Source: Candidatus Peregrinibacteria bacterium CG_4_10_14_0_2_um_filter_38_24 (GTDB lineage Bacteria; Patescibacteriota; Gracilibacteria; UBA1369; LOWO2-01-FULL-3). Taken from it: a stretch of 55,710 bases of DNA. Under the pieces are notes generated by a model. The model was given only the letters and a program-made list of their open reading frames with translations. It ran no database searches and was not told the origin of the DNA. The position numbers and the translations under genes were made by a program. The stretch covers positions 1 through 55,710 of the forward strand of contig PFOM01000012.1 in NCBI GenBank assembly GCA_002792535.1, read 5' to 3'. This document shows, piece by piece, positions 14,500-22,685 of this stretch (its first letter is position 1; every line of letters starts with the position of its first letter).

Positions 14500-15708
14500 A
14501 TGAAAAATGTTTTTAAATTTGATACTCCTCTTTTTTTAAGCGTAGTTTTTCTGCTTATACTTGGGCTTATCATGATTACGAGTATCGGAGTTCCAAAATC
14601 GATTGCTCTTTCCGCGCCCAATATACTTTATCCAAATTGCAGTGATGCAAATGTGGATTGTTATTTGCTTTTCAAAAAGCATTTAATACGCCTTGGCATA
14701 GGGATTTTGGCGTTTTATATTTCTTATAAATTGCCGATAAAATTTTGGAGGAAAATTGCCACTCCGTTTTTTGGAGCTATCGTGATGCTTTTGCTGTTTG
14801 TTCTTATTTTTGGAAGCACTTTCGGAACAATCGCACAAAATTGGCTCGTGGTTTTCAATACATCTCTTCAACCTTCGGAGTTCGCGAAACTGGCTATCAT
14901 ACTTTATCTCGCGTATTGGTTTAGCAAAAAACAGGCTTATATAGAGGATTTCAACAAAGGGCTTATTCCTTTTTGTATAATTTGTAGCATTATTGTTTTA
15001 CCCATAATTTTGCAGAATGATTTCGGCGGAACATTGACCGTTTCTATTATTGCCGTAGCTATGTATTTTATGGCTGGAGCGAAATTGCAACATCTCGGAA
15101 TTCTTTTTCTTGTCGCTTTTATCGGAGCACTGATTGTTATACTTTCGGTGCCGCATGTACGTGAGAGATTTCAGGGATTCACAAGTGTAAATGAAGAATG
15201 TATAGAAGATTATTGTTGGCAATCTCAACAGGCGAATATCGCTGTAGGAAGCGGTGGAGCATTTGGAAAGGGGCTGACGCAGGGAGTGCAAAAATCTTAT
15301 TGGTTGCCGCAAGCTTCCGATGATTTTATTTTCGCGGCAAGTGCCGAGGAGCTTGGATTTTTCAGGATTGTTTTCGTGATTTTGGCGTATTTTGTTATTG
15401 CTCTGCGTGGATACGAAATCGCAAGTAAGTTGCAGGGAAGTTTTGAAGCTTTGCTGGCGATAGGGCTTACAATATGGATTACCGTGCAGGCTTTTGTTAA
15501 TATTGCAGTGAACACGGGGCTTATGCCTGTGACCGGAATCACTTTGCCGTTTGTGAGTTATGGGGGGTCATCTCTTATATCATGTTTGGTCGCAGTTGGA
15601 ATTCTTTTAAATCTTTCACAAAATACAAGTTACCATGAGAATAATATTAACAGGTGGGGGAACCGCAGGACACGTTATCCCCAACGTGGCCGTTATCGAA
15701 GAGCTTAG
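14500..15708 (+). CDS. ftsW: FtsW/RodA-family peptidoglycan glycosyltransferase
   Basis: 402 residues with about ten membrane helices. SEDS landmarks: QPSEFAKLAIILYLA, LQNDFGGTLTV, QSQQANIAVGSGGAFGKGLTQG, QASDDFIFAASAEELGF and PVTGITLPFVSYGGSSLI. The last is strongly FtsW/RodA. With murG next to it, FtsW (septal polymerase) is the better call. A TTG three bases upstream (14497) is in frame, but ATG at 14500 is preferred. The 3' end overlaps murG by 74 bases, so the last 24 or so residues form an arginine-rich tail encoded within murG in another frame. Confidence 0.9.
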   Translation: MKNVFKFDTPLFLSVVFLLILGLIMITSIGVPKSIALSAPNILYPNCSDANVDCYLLFKKHLIRLGIGILAFYISYKLPIKFWRKIATPFFGAIVMLLLFVLIFGSTFGTIAQNWLVVFNTSLQPSEFAKLAIILYLAYWFSKKQAYIEDFNKGLIPFCIICSIIVLPIILQNDFGGTLTVSIIAVAMYFMAGAKLQHLGILFLVAFIGALIVILSVPHVRERFQGFTSVNEECIEDYCWQSQQANIAVGSGGAFGKGLTQGVQKSYWLPQASDDFIFAASAEELGFFRIVFVILAYFVIALRGYEIASKLQGSFEALLAIGLTIWITVQAFVNIAVNTGLMPVTGITLPFVSYGGSSLISCLVAVGILLNLSQNTSYHENNINRWGNRRTRYPQRGRYRRA

Positions 15709-16687
15709 AAAGCGCGGAGGCGCTGAAGTTCTTTACGTGGGATCAAAGGTGGGAGTGGAATGCGGAATAATGGAAAAAATGGGCGTGCCTTTTGTAGGCG
15801 TTCATTGTGGAAAACTTAGAAGATATTTTTCTTGGAAAAATTTTGTAGACGCCTTGAAAGTTCCGACCGGAATTTTTCAGGCATACAAGGCCTTGAAAGG
15901 ATTTTCTCCTGATATAGTTTTTAGCAAAGGCGGCTATGTTGCTGTGCCGGTTGTTATTGCGGCGAGTCTTTTAAGAATTCCTGTAGTTTCGCATGAATCA
16001 GACGTAAGTCCAGGGCTGGCAAATAAAATTTGTTTCAGATTTTCTAAACAAATTTGTTTGAGTTTTGAAGAGACAAAAAGTTTTATTTCAAAATCTTTGA
16101 TGAAAAAAGTTGTTGTGACCGGAAATCCTGTTCGCGAAAGTATTCTAACGGGAAACAGCGATATTGGGCATAGATTTACGGGCTTAGACAAGCATCGTCC
16201 CGTGATTTTGATAATGGGCGGGAGTCTTGGGGCGAAACAAATAAATGATTTCGTTCGTGAATCTTTGAACGAACTTTTGAAGAGATATCAAATCGTGCAT
16301 ATTGCCGGAAAAGGAAATCTTGATATGGGCGTACATAAGGAAGGATATAGGCAATATGAATTTCTGGATGAACCTTTGAAAGATATTTTTGCGATGAGTG
16401 AAATGGTAGTTTCTCGCGGCGGGGCAAATAGTCTTTTTGAGCTTGCCCTAATGAAAAAGAAGGTTTTGATTATTCCACTTGCCATGCACGCAAGTCGTGG
16501 CGAACAGATTGCAAATGCACAGGTTTTTGTGAGAAAATTCGGATGGTCGATGCTTTCTGGAAATATTTCCGCAGATGAATTTTTGAAAACCATCGAATAT
16601 GCTTTCAATAACAATATAAACAAAAGTGCGAAAGTCGAAAATGGGACGAGTGGGATAGTTGATATCATCAATAAATTTAAAAAATAA
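15635..16687 (+). CDS. murG: MurG, UDP-GlcNAc:lipid I N-acetylglucosaminyltransferase
   Basis: 350 residues, family GT28. The N-terminal glycine-rich loop is GGGTAGH (7-13), a variant of the usual GGTGGH. FSKGGYVAVPVVIAA, VSHESDVSPGLAN, VTGNPVRESI, IMGGSLGAKQINDFV and VVSRGGANSLFELALMKKKVLIIP complete the donor site. It makes lipid II on the cytoplasmic face of the membrane. The start lies 74 bases inside ftsW; the N-terminal beta strand and loop require this start. Its TAA shares one base with the next ATG. Confidence 0.95.
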   Translation: MRIILTGGGTAGHVIPNVAVIEELRKRGGAEVLYVGSKVGVECGIMEKMGVPFVGVHCGKLRRYFSWKNFVDALKVPTGIFQAYKALKGFSPDIVFSKGGYVAVPVVIAASLLRIPVVSHESDVSPGLANKICFRFSKQICLSFEETKSFISKSLMKKVVVTGNPVRESILTGNSDIGHRFTGLDKHRPVILIMGGSLGAKQINDFVRESLNELLKRYQIVHIAGKGNLDMGVHKEGYRQYEFLDEPLKDIFAMSEMVVSRGGANSLFELALMKKKVLIIPLAMHASRGEQIANAQVFVRKFGWSMLSGNISADEFLKTIEYAFNNNINKSAKVENGTSGIVDIINKFKK

Positions 16688-17214
16688 TGAATCTTGTAAA
16701 TATTCTCATCATAGTTGGCGCGGTGATTTTTATATTGGCGTTGTGGATTATTGTTGGAGTGAGGCACTTGAAATATTTGAGGCTGTCTGCCGAAAACCAA
16801 TGGGACACAGTAGATGCAAAAATAAGAAAAAGACATGATTTGATTCCGCTATTTGTAGAGTTTTTTAAAACTCATATAAGCGGACAGGACGTGCTTATAG
16901 AGGGATTGATTGCAGAAAGATCCATTGCGTCGAAAGAATATGCGCCAAGTGCAAATAAAATGGTTTATGAACATGATATTTCTGCCACTTTGGGTAAAAT
17001 TTTTAACATTGCTAAAACCAATCCTGAGTCATTTAAAGATACTGTTTTTTTGGAAGTAAAAAGCCAAATGGTGGATGTTTTTGATGGAGCGAGAAGTGAT
17101 TTGAAAAAATATAATGAGACCATAAGAACATATAATGCTCATCGTGATTTCGTTATACTGAAGCCTATTTCTCGCATTTTCGGATATGGCGTTTTAAACA
17201 TCTTCGACATATAA
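16687..17214 (+). CDS. LemA-family membrane protein
   Basis: 175 residues: an N-terminal membrane helix (about 4-25), then LSAENQWDTVDAKIRKRHDLIPLFVEFFK, which is the LemA signature (AENQWDxVDxxLKRRxDLIPNLV), and near the end DLKKYNETIRTYNAHRDF...PISRIFGYG, matching the paired YN motifs. The N-terminus is out, helical-bundle domain placement is as in other LemA proteins. Role unknown in bacteria. It shares one base with the murG stop and so belongs to the ftsW-murG unit. Confidence 0.82.
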   Translation: MNLVNILIIVGAVIFILALWIIVGVRHLKYLRLSAENQWDTVDAKIRKRHDLIPLFVEFFKTHISGQDVLIEGLIAERSIASKEYAPSANKMVYEHDISATLGKIFNIAKTNPESFKDTVFLEVKSQMVDVFDGARSDLKKYNETIRTYNAHRDFVILKPISRIFGYGVLNIFDI

Positions 17215-17247
17215 TTCGATTTTTTCAACTTATTTGTAGAAATACTA

Positions 17248-17298
17248 TTGACGGTGAGTCTTTACTCACCTATATTGGGGGTGAGCATACACTTACCC
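17248..17298 (+). promoter_or_regulatory. lexA promoter with two LexA-type operator palindromes
   Basis: A promoter TTGACG (17248-17253), 17 bases, TATATT (17271-17276) has the spacer almost filled by a perfect palindrome, GGTGAGTCTTTACTCACC (17253-17270). A second palindrome of the same size and sequence class, GGTGAG-N6-CTTACC (17280-17297), covers the expected transcription start. Consensus GGTGAG-N6-CTYACC. This is neither the E. coli CTGT-N8-ACAG box nor the Gram-positive CGAAC-N4-GTTCG box. Placement argues for tight autorepression. Confidence 0.8.
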
Positions 17299-17308
17299 TA
17301 ATAAATAT

Positions 17309-17926
17309 ATGGATCAAGTATTAACAGAAAAACAGGAGGCCGTACTAAAATTTATCGAAGAATATCAATTGGCTTACGGCAAGTCCCCTACTTTGCGCGA
17401 GATGCGAGAACATTTTGGAGTTAGTTCTGACAACAGCATCCTTAAGCATTTGAGTGCATTGAAAGAAAAAGGATATATACAAAAAGATGACACGCCTCGC
17501 GGAATTGGACTTCTAAACAGTGTTAAAGAAAAACTTGTAGAAGGTGCGTTCAGTTTACCTATCTTGGGATTTGTGCCGGCTGGAGGGCCTGTGGTGACTG
17601 ATGAATACGTAGAAGGATGGATGAAAGTTGGAGAAGAGCTAGCAAAAAATAATACTGATTATTTTTTCTTGAAAGTTACGGGAATCAGCATGATAGATGC
17701 AGGCATTTTTGAGGGAGATTTGGTCCTTGTAAATACAAAAAAGGAACCAAGGGCAGATGATATCGTTGTTGCGTTGATTGACGAAGGAAATACTTTAAAA
17801 AGACTTGTTAAGACCAATGGAAAATATTATTTAAAAGCTGAGAACAAGGATTATAAAGATATTTATCCAAAAGAATCTTTGACTATTCAGGGAGTTGTTA
17901 CCGGACTAATAAGGCAATATCAGTAG
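17309..17926 (+). CDS. lexA: LexA SOS repressor
   Basis: 205 residues. The N-terminal winged helix (1-70) has LTEKQEAVLKFIEEYQ and TLREMREHFGVSSDNSILKHLSAL. The S24 peptidase part has the self-cleavage pair Ala91-Gly92 (FVPAGGPV), nucleophile Ser127 (GISMIDAGI; the family usually has GDSM) and general base Lys164 (NTLKRL). On DNA damage, RecA-stimulated cleavage at Ala-Gly lifts repression. The recognition helix region differs from E. coli, in keeping with the unusual operators directly upstream. Single gene unit; no Shine-Dalgarno, only an AT-rich stretch before the ATG. Confidence 0.94.
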   Translation: MDQVLTEKQEAVLKFIEEYQLAYGKSPTLREMREHFGVSSDNSILKHLSALKEKGYIQKDDTPRGIGLLNSVKEKLVEGAFSLPILGFVPAGGPVVTDEYVEGWMKVGEELAKNNTDYFFLKVTGISMIDAGIFEGDLVLVNTKKEPRADDIVVALIDEGNTLKRLVKTNGKYYLKAENKDYKDIYPKESLTIQGVVTGLIRQYQ

Positions 17927-18394
17927 AATCTCTCAGAAAAAGAAAATTTAAAAAATTAAAACGTATTTCTCGTTATTTAAGCGAGACGTTATTTCCCTAA
18001 CCCCAAAACTTATGTTCATCACATTAACAATCGACACTCACAAAGTGAAAAAGTCTGCAGTAAAGATGCAGAAAAAAATCTTTGTTCCCGGTACTGGAGG
18101 TAGCTGGAGGAATGGTTTGCATGCCAAAAAACGTGGTTTCTTTGACAAAATGTTTGCCTTGAAACGAGTCAGAGGAAACTATGCACTCAGTGGACAGGGA
18201 GTGTTGGTGTAAACGATATTACCTGTCGTATTTCCCCATATTTATCGCTTTGTTCTGCCCTACTGTTTCATTAATACCTTGTGGTGATGTCCACTGAGTT
18301 GATAATGGACTCAATGTGCATATTCTTAAGTAATATCCATTCACTGTATCCCTTATTGCTTTATCTGGATGTGTGGACGCGGAATTGCCCCGTA
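17927..18394. other. Region without a convincing gene downstream of lexA
   Basis: About 470 bases with only short open frames. One (18012-18212) could encode 66 basic residues and is listed separately. An inverted repeat TCTCG...CGAGA lies near 17967-17987 and TGAGT...ACTCA near 18295-18315. The right part abuts two gene fragments, so the whole stretch is probably rearranged or decaying DNA. Confidence 0.4.
18012..18212 (+). CDS. Possible small basic protein, uncertain
   Basis: 66 codons from ATG to TAA. The product is lysine/arginine-rich with a glycine-containing VPGTGGSWRNG stretch and no recognised domain. There is no clear promoter or ribosome binding site. It sits in a region that otherwise looks degraded, so it may be a remnant or chance frame. 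I do not recognise it. Confidence 0.25.
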   Translation: MFITLTIDTHKVKKSAVKMQKKIFVPGTGGSWRNGLHAKKRGFFDKMFALKRVRGNYALSGQGVLV

Positions 18395-18815
18395 TTAATC
18401 TATCATATCTACTGTAAATTTATATGCAGCTCCAAGCGATTCAGCCGTGTCTGCGCCATAGTGTCCAAATCCCACAGTGCTGAGCCCTGAATCTTTTATT
18501 GATTGAACCCATTGTTCGTGTTTTTTTGCTGCTGATAAAAAACTCGTTACTCTTGATAATCCCCTAGTCTCTATTTCAAATCCAGGATTTTCTTCTTTTA
18601 ATCTTTTTATTTCTTGTGAGAAATTGTAAAGCATTTCCGGAGATTGGAATAAATCTAAATTTGATAGGTACATTGATAATTTATTTACTCCTAATCTCTT
18701 CGCTCTTTTTATTAAATATTCCAAATCTTTTATTGCTATATCTATATTTCTATATTGTTCTCTTTGTTGTTTATCCGCGGCACAAAATGTGCATCCTTGA
18801 TTACAACCTTTTGCT
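18395..18815 (-). pseudogene. Radical SAM protein fragment
   Basis: The frame contains KGCNQGCTFCAADKQQR with the canonical radical SAM iron-sulfur motif CxxxCxxC, then a helix-rich stretch (RNIDIAIKDLEYLIKRAKRLGVNKLSMYLSNLDLF...) compatible with the first part of the TIM-barrel. Only about 140 residues remain; family members are usually 250 or more, and both ends look cut. The open frame extends to 18928 but that part is antisense to the TrmB fragment and makes no sense as the start of a radical SAM protein. Substrate cannot be guessed. Confidence 0.6.
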
Positions 18816-18935
18816 TCATGGAAAGAAAAAATGGCGATTATCATTAAGTCGAAAGAGATCGCAGATTTCCATAAAAAAATGTATGAACTATCGTGGAATC
18901 TTCTGAAGGAATCTAAGAGTAAGCGCAAGAAATAG
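18813..18935 (+). pseudogene. C-terminal remnant of a TrmB-family transcriptional regulator
   Basis: Thirty-nine codons with no proper start read ASWKEKMAIIIKSKEIADF and go on to HKKMYELSWNLL before a lysine-rich tail and TAG. This strongly resembles the C-terminal end of TrmB-type regulators (pattern SFKE..GIIIexKEIA...FELxW). The rest of the gene is missing: the frame is closed by a TGA at 18798-18800 and the adjoining DNA reads as a radical SAM fragment on the other strand. Confidence 0.55.
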
Positions 18936-18987
18936 CTTTTTATTTTTGCTTTACGACTGCTCGCCGATGTCCTAGAATCAGCGGTGT

Positions 18988-19063
18988 GCCACTATAGCTC
19001 AGCTGGTAGAGCAATGCTTTCGTAAAGCAGAGGTCCCCGGTTCGATTCCGGGTAGTGGCTCCA
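18988..19063 (+). tRNA. tRNA-Thr (anticodon CGT)
   Basis: Cloverleaf by eye: acceptor GCCACTA with TAGTGGC, D arm GCTC...GAGC, anticodon loop TTCGTAA with CGT at the centre, and T arm CCCGG-TTCGATT-CCGGG. Discriminator T, and CCA is encoded (19061-19063). The outer anticodon-stem pair is A-G rather than Watson-Crick. No other RNA gene adjoins it. Confidence 0.95.
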
Positions 19064-19077
19064 CTTAATTTTCATCT

Positions 19078-19398
19078 ATGAAATTCAAAAATGTAAAAAT
19101 TGTTGTGTATGTTCCGATTTCTCATGCTGATAAAGTTAGGGAAGCTCTTTCTGAGTCTGGCGCAGGACATATCGGGGATTATGATTCTTGCAGTTTTAGC
19201 GTGAAAGGGGTTGGAAGGTTTAAGCCTCTTGAAGGAGCGAATCCATATATTGGCAAAGTTGGAGATATCGAAGAAGTCGAGGAGGAACGCATAGAGACTA
19301 TTTGCCCCTTTGTAAAACTTGAAGTAGTCTTGGCTGCGATCAGAGCTGTTCATCCATATGAAGAACCGGCGATCGATGTTATTCCACTTTTGAATTAG
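19078..19398 (+). CDS. YqfO/NIF3-associated PII-like domain protein
   Basis: 106 residues. VPISHADKVREALSESGAGHIGDYDSCSFSVKGVGRFKPLEGANPYIGKVGDIEEVEEERIET and AIRAVHPYEEPAIDVIPL match the PII-like domain that is inserted in YqfO/NIF3 proteins and also occurs alone (COG3323). Such a domain forms trimers and is thought to bind metal or small ligands; the biochemical role is not established. It starts 15 bases after the tRNA and ends overlapping the convergent RelE stop by 4 bases. No relation to the toxin pair is implied. Confidence 0.82.
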   Translation: MKFKNVKIVVYVPISHADKVREALSESGAGHIGDYDSCSFSVKGVGRFKPLEGANPYIGKVGDIEEVEEERIETICPFVKLEVVLAAIRAVHPYEEPAIDVIPLLN

Positions 19399-19661
19399 TC
19401 GTATATTTCTTTTCTGTGTTTTATGGATAAGATCCAGATTTCCCCTTTTTCCGGTTTTGCCTCTATTATTGCCCTGTAGTTTCCTATTCTAAACCTATGA
19501 GTTGCTGGGAGCATGCCTATCAATGGCTTTGCAAAATTTAACGGATTTGGCGTACTTAAGAACCATTCTAATTTATTTAAAATCCTTAAAGCTAATCTCG
19601 GATTTAAAGTATTTAAATCTCTGCTTGCTGTTTTTGAATAAACCAATTTCATTTGTTCCAC
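19395..19661 (-). CDS. relE: RelE-family toxin
   Basis: 88 residues: MKLVYSKTASRDLNTLNPRLALRILNKLEWFL, then FAKPLIGMLPATHRFRIGNYRAIIE and IWILSIKHRKEIYD. This is the compact RelE/ParE fold of a ribosome-dependent mRNA interferase, ending with the usual HR-x-YD. Second gene after the RelB antitoxin, 9 bases downstream. The ATG at 19652 (codon 4) is an alternative start. Intact. Confidence 0.9.
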   Translation of the reverse strand: MEQMKLVYSKTASRDLNTLNPRLALRILNKLEWFLSTPNPLNFAKPLIGMLPATHRFRIGNYRAIIEAKPEKGEIWILSIKHRKEIYD

Positions 19662-19670
19662 TTATAGAGC

Positions 19671-19928
19671 TTAAAGCTTTTTTGCTATTTGAGCTTTAAG
19701 GTCTTTGTGTGACACACAGTCCCCATTCTCTATTTGGTCATGGGCTGTTTTTAATTCCTGTAGTACCCCTTCCCTTGTTCTCATTGAGAATGGTATGCCT
19801 TTGTCCTCAACAACTTTTGCCAGATATATTTTTATACCTGTCGATAAATCCAATCCAAGCTTGGAAAAAATTTTTGAGGCTTTGGCTTTTGTCTCTACCG
19901 GAACCCGTATATGTACAAGTGTAGTCAT
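19671..19928 (-). CDS. relB: RelB/DinJ-family antitoxin
   Basis: 85 residues from the chosen start MTTLVHIRVPVETKAKASKIF, then LGLDLSTGIKIYLAKVVEDKGIPFSM, the ribbon-helix-helix of the family, and an acidic then basic toxin-binding tail. An in-frame ATG five codons earlier (19941-19943) falls on the operator and close to the predicted transcription start, so the later ATG is favoured. It represses its own operon together with RelE. Confidence 0.88.
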   Translation of the reverse strand: MTTLVHIRVPVETKAKASKIFSKLGLDLSTGIKIYLAKVVEDKGIPFSMRTREGVLQELKTAHDQIENGDCVSHKDLKAQIAKKL

Positions 19929-19933
19929 GTTTG

Positions 19934-19962
19934 ATGTATACATTGTATACTCATTGTATCAC
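19934..19962 (-). promoter_or_regulatory. relBE promoter/operator
   Basis: Three GTAT half-sites lie about 9 and 11 bases apart, including the inverted pair GTATACATTGTATAC. On the minus strand two TACAAT -10-like boxes fall inside. Likely bound by the RelB-RelE complex. Confidence 0.5.
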
Positions 19963-20023
19963 GTTTTGCCTTAAAGCGTAAAGCAAGAAATTCAATACAT
20001 TGTAAAGGCAGAAGATTAAATTT

Positions 20024-20056
20024 TTGTTAAATTTTCATTAAATTTTCTTAAAATCT
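20024..20056 (+). promoter_or_regulatory. Promoter-like element with 11-base periodic TTAA repeats before mutS
   Basis: TTGTTA (20024-20029) begins a run in which TTAAATTTTC occurs twice in tandem at 11-base spacing and then continues as TTAAAATC. It resembles the element at 52265-52300. It could be a promoter (TTGTTA ... TAAAAT) with an added tandem binding site. Confidence 0.45.
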
Positions 20057-20096
20057 TTGCTAAGCTTTTTTTCCTAGGGCAATTTAATTAGGGTTT

Positions 20097-22631
20097 ATGG
20101 AAAAGGTTACGCCAATGATGGCGCAATATCATAGAATTAAAGAAATTCATAAAGATGCTATTTTGATGTTTCGACTCGGAGATTTTTATGAAATGTTTTT
20201 TGAGGATGCACAAAATGCTTCAAAAATTTTGCAAATTGCTTTAACAGCAAGGCATGGCACTCCGATGTGCGGCATCCCATATCATGCACTTGATAATTAT
20301 CTTTCAAAACTTACTCGCGCAGGGAAAAAAGTCGCTATTTGTGATCAGGTTACAGAGCCTACCGGCAAAGGAATTGTTGAAAGAGAAGTTATGCGAATTG
20401 TCACTCCAGGTACAACTTTTGACGAAAATATTATCGATAGTAGGACAAATAACTACGTGGCTTGTGCCTACGAAAATAAAGGTATTTTTGGCTTTGCATA
20501 CTGTGATATTACTACAGGAGATTTTCATTCAACTGAGGTGCAAAACTTAAACGAACTTGGTTCTGAAATTTTACGCGTTAGTCCTGCTGAGATCATTTAT
20601 GATTCAAATTCTAAAGAAAATTTTGTTAGCTTCTTAAAAAGCTTGAAAGAGATTTATGCTTTTCCTTTTTCTTATGTAAAAGTTTCTGAAGAAAGTTTAA
20701 AAAAATATTTTGGAATACATTCGCTTGGTGTTTTTGGGCTTACAGACAGGACTTCTGCAATTTTTGCGAGTGGAATGCTTTATGAATATTTACTTGAAAC
20801 ACAAAAGTCCGACATAAAACATATTCAAAAAATTTCTTCTTATGCCGTTTCTGATTTTATGATTTTAGATCAATCATGTATTAGAAATCTTGAGATTTTT
20901 TATACTTCACGCGATAAAAAAGAAGGTAGTGTTATTTCTATTTTGGACAATACAAAAACCCCAATGGGTGGCCGTATGATGAGAAGTTTCATGCTTCATC
21001 CTCTACTCAAAAAAAATGAAATCGATGAGAGGCTTAATAAAGTTTCTTTCTTCGTTTCAGATTCGAATCTGCTACGAAATTTGCGCGATTTATTGAACGA
21101 AATTTTTGATATAGAAAGATTACTTAGCCGTTTGAGCCTAGGCACAGGCAATGCGCGTGACCTTGTTGCATTGAAAGAATCGCTTAAAATTTTGCCAACA
21201 ATAAAAAAACTTTCAGACTTTTCGAATATTTCAGATTTGATTTCTGATCTTGGAGATTTTTCCGTACTTACGGATTTAATAGATAAGGCTATTGTGGATG
21301 CGCCTTCTTTGACCGTAAGGGAAGGGGGAATCATAAAAGATTCTTATAATGAAGAATTGGATGAATTACGAAATATCGGGACGGAAGGAAAAACTTTTAT
21401 AAGAAATTTGCAGGAAAGAGAAATTTCGAGAACTGGAATTTCGTCGTTGAAAATAAAATTTAATAGTGTTTTCGGTTACTATATAGAAATCAGTAAATCA
21501 AATCTGTCTGCGGTTCCGGAAAATTATATTCGCAAACAAACTTTGGTAAATGCGGAAAGATTTATCACTCCGGAATTGAAAGAATATGAAGAAAAAGTTT
21601 TGAATGCAGAAGAAAAAATCAGACAACTTGAATATGAGATTTTTTATAAAGTGAGGATGGAAGTCGTAAAAAACATGAACGAGATTCAGGCTTGTGCCAG
21701 AGCGATTGCCCTAATCGATGTGTTTTCCACTTTTGCGTTTAATGCTGTAAAAAATAATTATTGTCGTCCGAAAATCCTTGAGGATGATGATTCTTTTGAA
21801 ATTACAAATGGCAGACACCCCGTCATAGAGCGCTTAAATGAATCCTCAAATTTTGTCCCGAATGATTTGGCCATGAGCGATGATTTAAGATTTTTACTGA
21901 TCACAGGTCCGAACATGGGAGGAAAATCCACCTATTTGAGGCAGGTCGCAATAATAGTTCTGATGGCCCAAATTGGAAGTTATGTTCCTGCAGACAGTGC
22001 GAAAATGCCTATATTTGACCGCATTTTTACACGTGTCGGGGCAAGCGATAATTTGGTTCAAGGAGAAAGTACTTTCATGGTTGAGATGCAAGAAGCGTCT
22101 CATATCCTTAATCATGCGACTGATAAAAGTTTAATCATTTTGGATGAAGTCGGGCGTGGAACTTCCACTTATGATGGAGTGAGTATTGCATGGGCAATCA
22201 CTGAATACATTCACAATTTTGTAAAAGCAAAAACTCTTTTTGCGACGCATTATCATGAACTCATGGGGCTCGCAGATAGCCTTACCTCAGCCAAAAATTT
22301 CAGTGTCGCCATCAAAGAAAATGAGAGAGATGGAGTAGTATTTTTGTATAAAATAATCGAAGGAGGAATTGATAGAAGTTATGGAATTGAGGTGGCAAAA
22401 CTTGCAGGACTGCCTTATGAGATTGTTGAGAGAGCAAAAGAAGTTTTGGTAGACCTTGAAAATAAAAAAATAAATAAACCTGCACCTGATCCTTCTCAAA
22501 TGAAACTTTTTGAAGCCAATGAAAGAACTCACGGAATTTTGAGTGAATTAAGGACGCTTGATATCGATTCTTTGACTCCATTACAGGCATTACAAAAGCT
22601 TGACGAAATAAAGAAAAGGAGTGGAAGTTAA
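20097..22631 (+). CDS. mutS: DNA mismatch repair protein MutS
   Basis: 844 residues, full length. The N-terminus TPMMAQYHRIKEIHKDAILMFRLGDFYEMFFEDA contains the mismatch-binding GDFYEMF (the family's Phe-x-Glu). The ATPase domain has Walker A GPNMGGKST near 604-612, LIILDEVGRGTSTYDGVSIAWA (Walker B and signature), and FATHYHEL. It recognises mispaired DNA and, with MutL, starts repair. Leads a mutS-lipoprotein-mutL cluster on one strand; the next start is 54 bases after its stop. Confidence 0.97.
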   Translation: MEKVTPMMAQYHRIKEIHKDAILMFRLGDFYEMFFEDAQNASKILQIALTARHGTPMCGIPYHALDNYLSKLTRAGKKVAICDQVTEPTGKGIVEREVMRIVTPGTTFDENIIDSRTNNYVACAYENKGIFGFAYCDITTGDFHSTEVQNLNELGSEILRVSPAEIIYDSNSKENFVSFLKSLKEIYAFPFSYVKVSEESLKKYFGIHSLGVFGLTDRTSAIFASGMLYEYLLETQKSDIKHIQKISSYAVSDFMILDQSCIRNLEIFYTSRDKKEGSVISILDNTKTPMGGRMMRSFMLHPLLKKNEIDERLNKVSFFVSDSNLLRNLRDLLNEIFDIERLLSRLSLGTGNARDLVALKESLKILPTIKKLSDFSNISDLISDLGDFSVLTDLIDKAIVDAPSLTVREGGIIKDSYNEELDELRNIGTEGKTFIRNLQEREISRTGISSLKIKFNSVFGYYIEISKSNLSAVPENYIRKQTLVNAERFITPELKEYEEKVLNAEEKIRQLEYEIFYKVRMEVVKNMNEIQACARAIALIDVFSTFAFNAVKNNYCRPKILEDDDSFEITNGRHPVIERLNESSNFVPNDLAMSDDLRFLLITGPNMGGKSTYLRQVAIIVLMAQIGSYVPADSAKMPIFDRIFTRVGASDNLVQGESTFMVEMQEASHILNHATDKSLIILDEVGRGTSTYDGVSIAWAITEYIHNFVKAKTLFATHYHELMGLADSLTSAKNFSVAIKENERDGVVFLYKIIEGGIDRSYGIEVAKLAGLPYEIVERAKEVLVDLENKKINKPAPDPSQMKLFEANERTHGILSELRTLDIDSLTPLQALQKLDEIKKRSGS

Positions 22632-22685
22632 TGTGGATTTTTGTTATTATCTGCGCCTGCAGAACTATTTGATTAATCAAAATGT

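Noticed and set aside
18281-18490. A 69-codon plus-strand frame and a roughly 60-codon minus-strand frame in the scarred region
   Set aside because: No recognisable protein, promoter or start context; they overlap each other and the radical SAM fragment.
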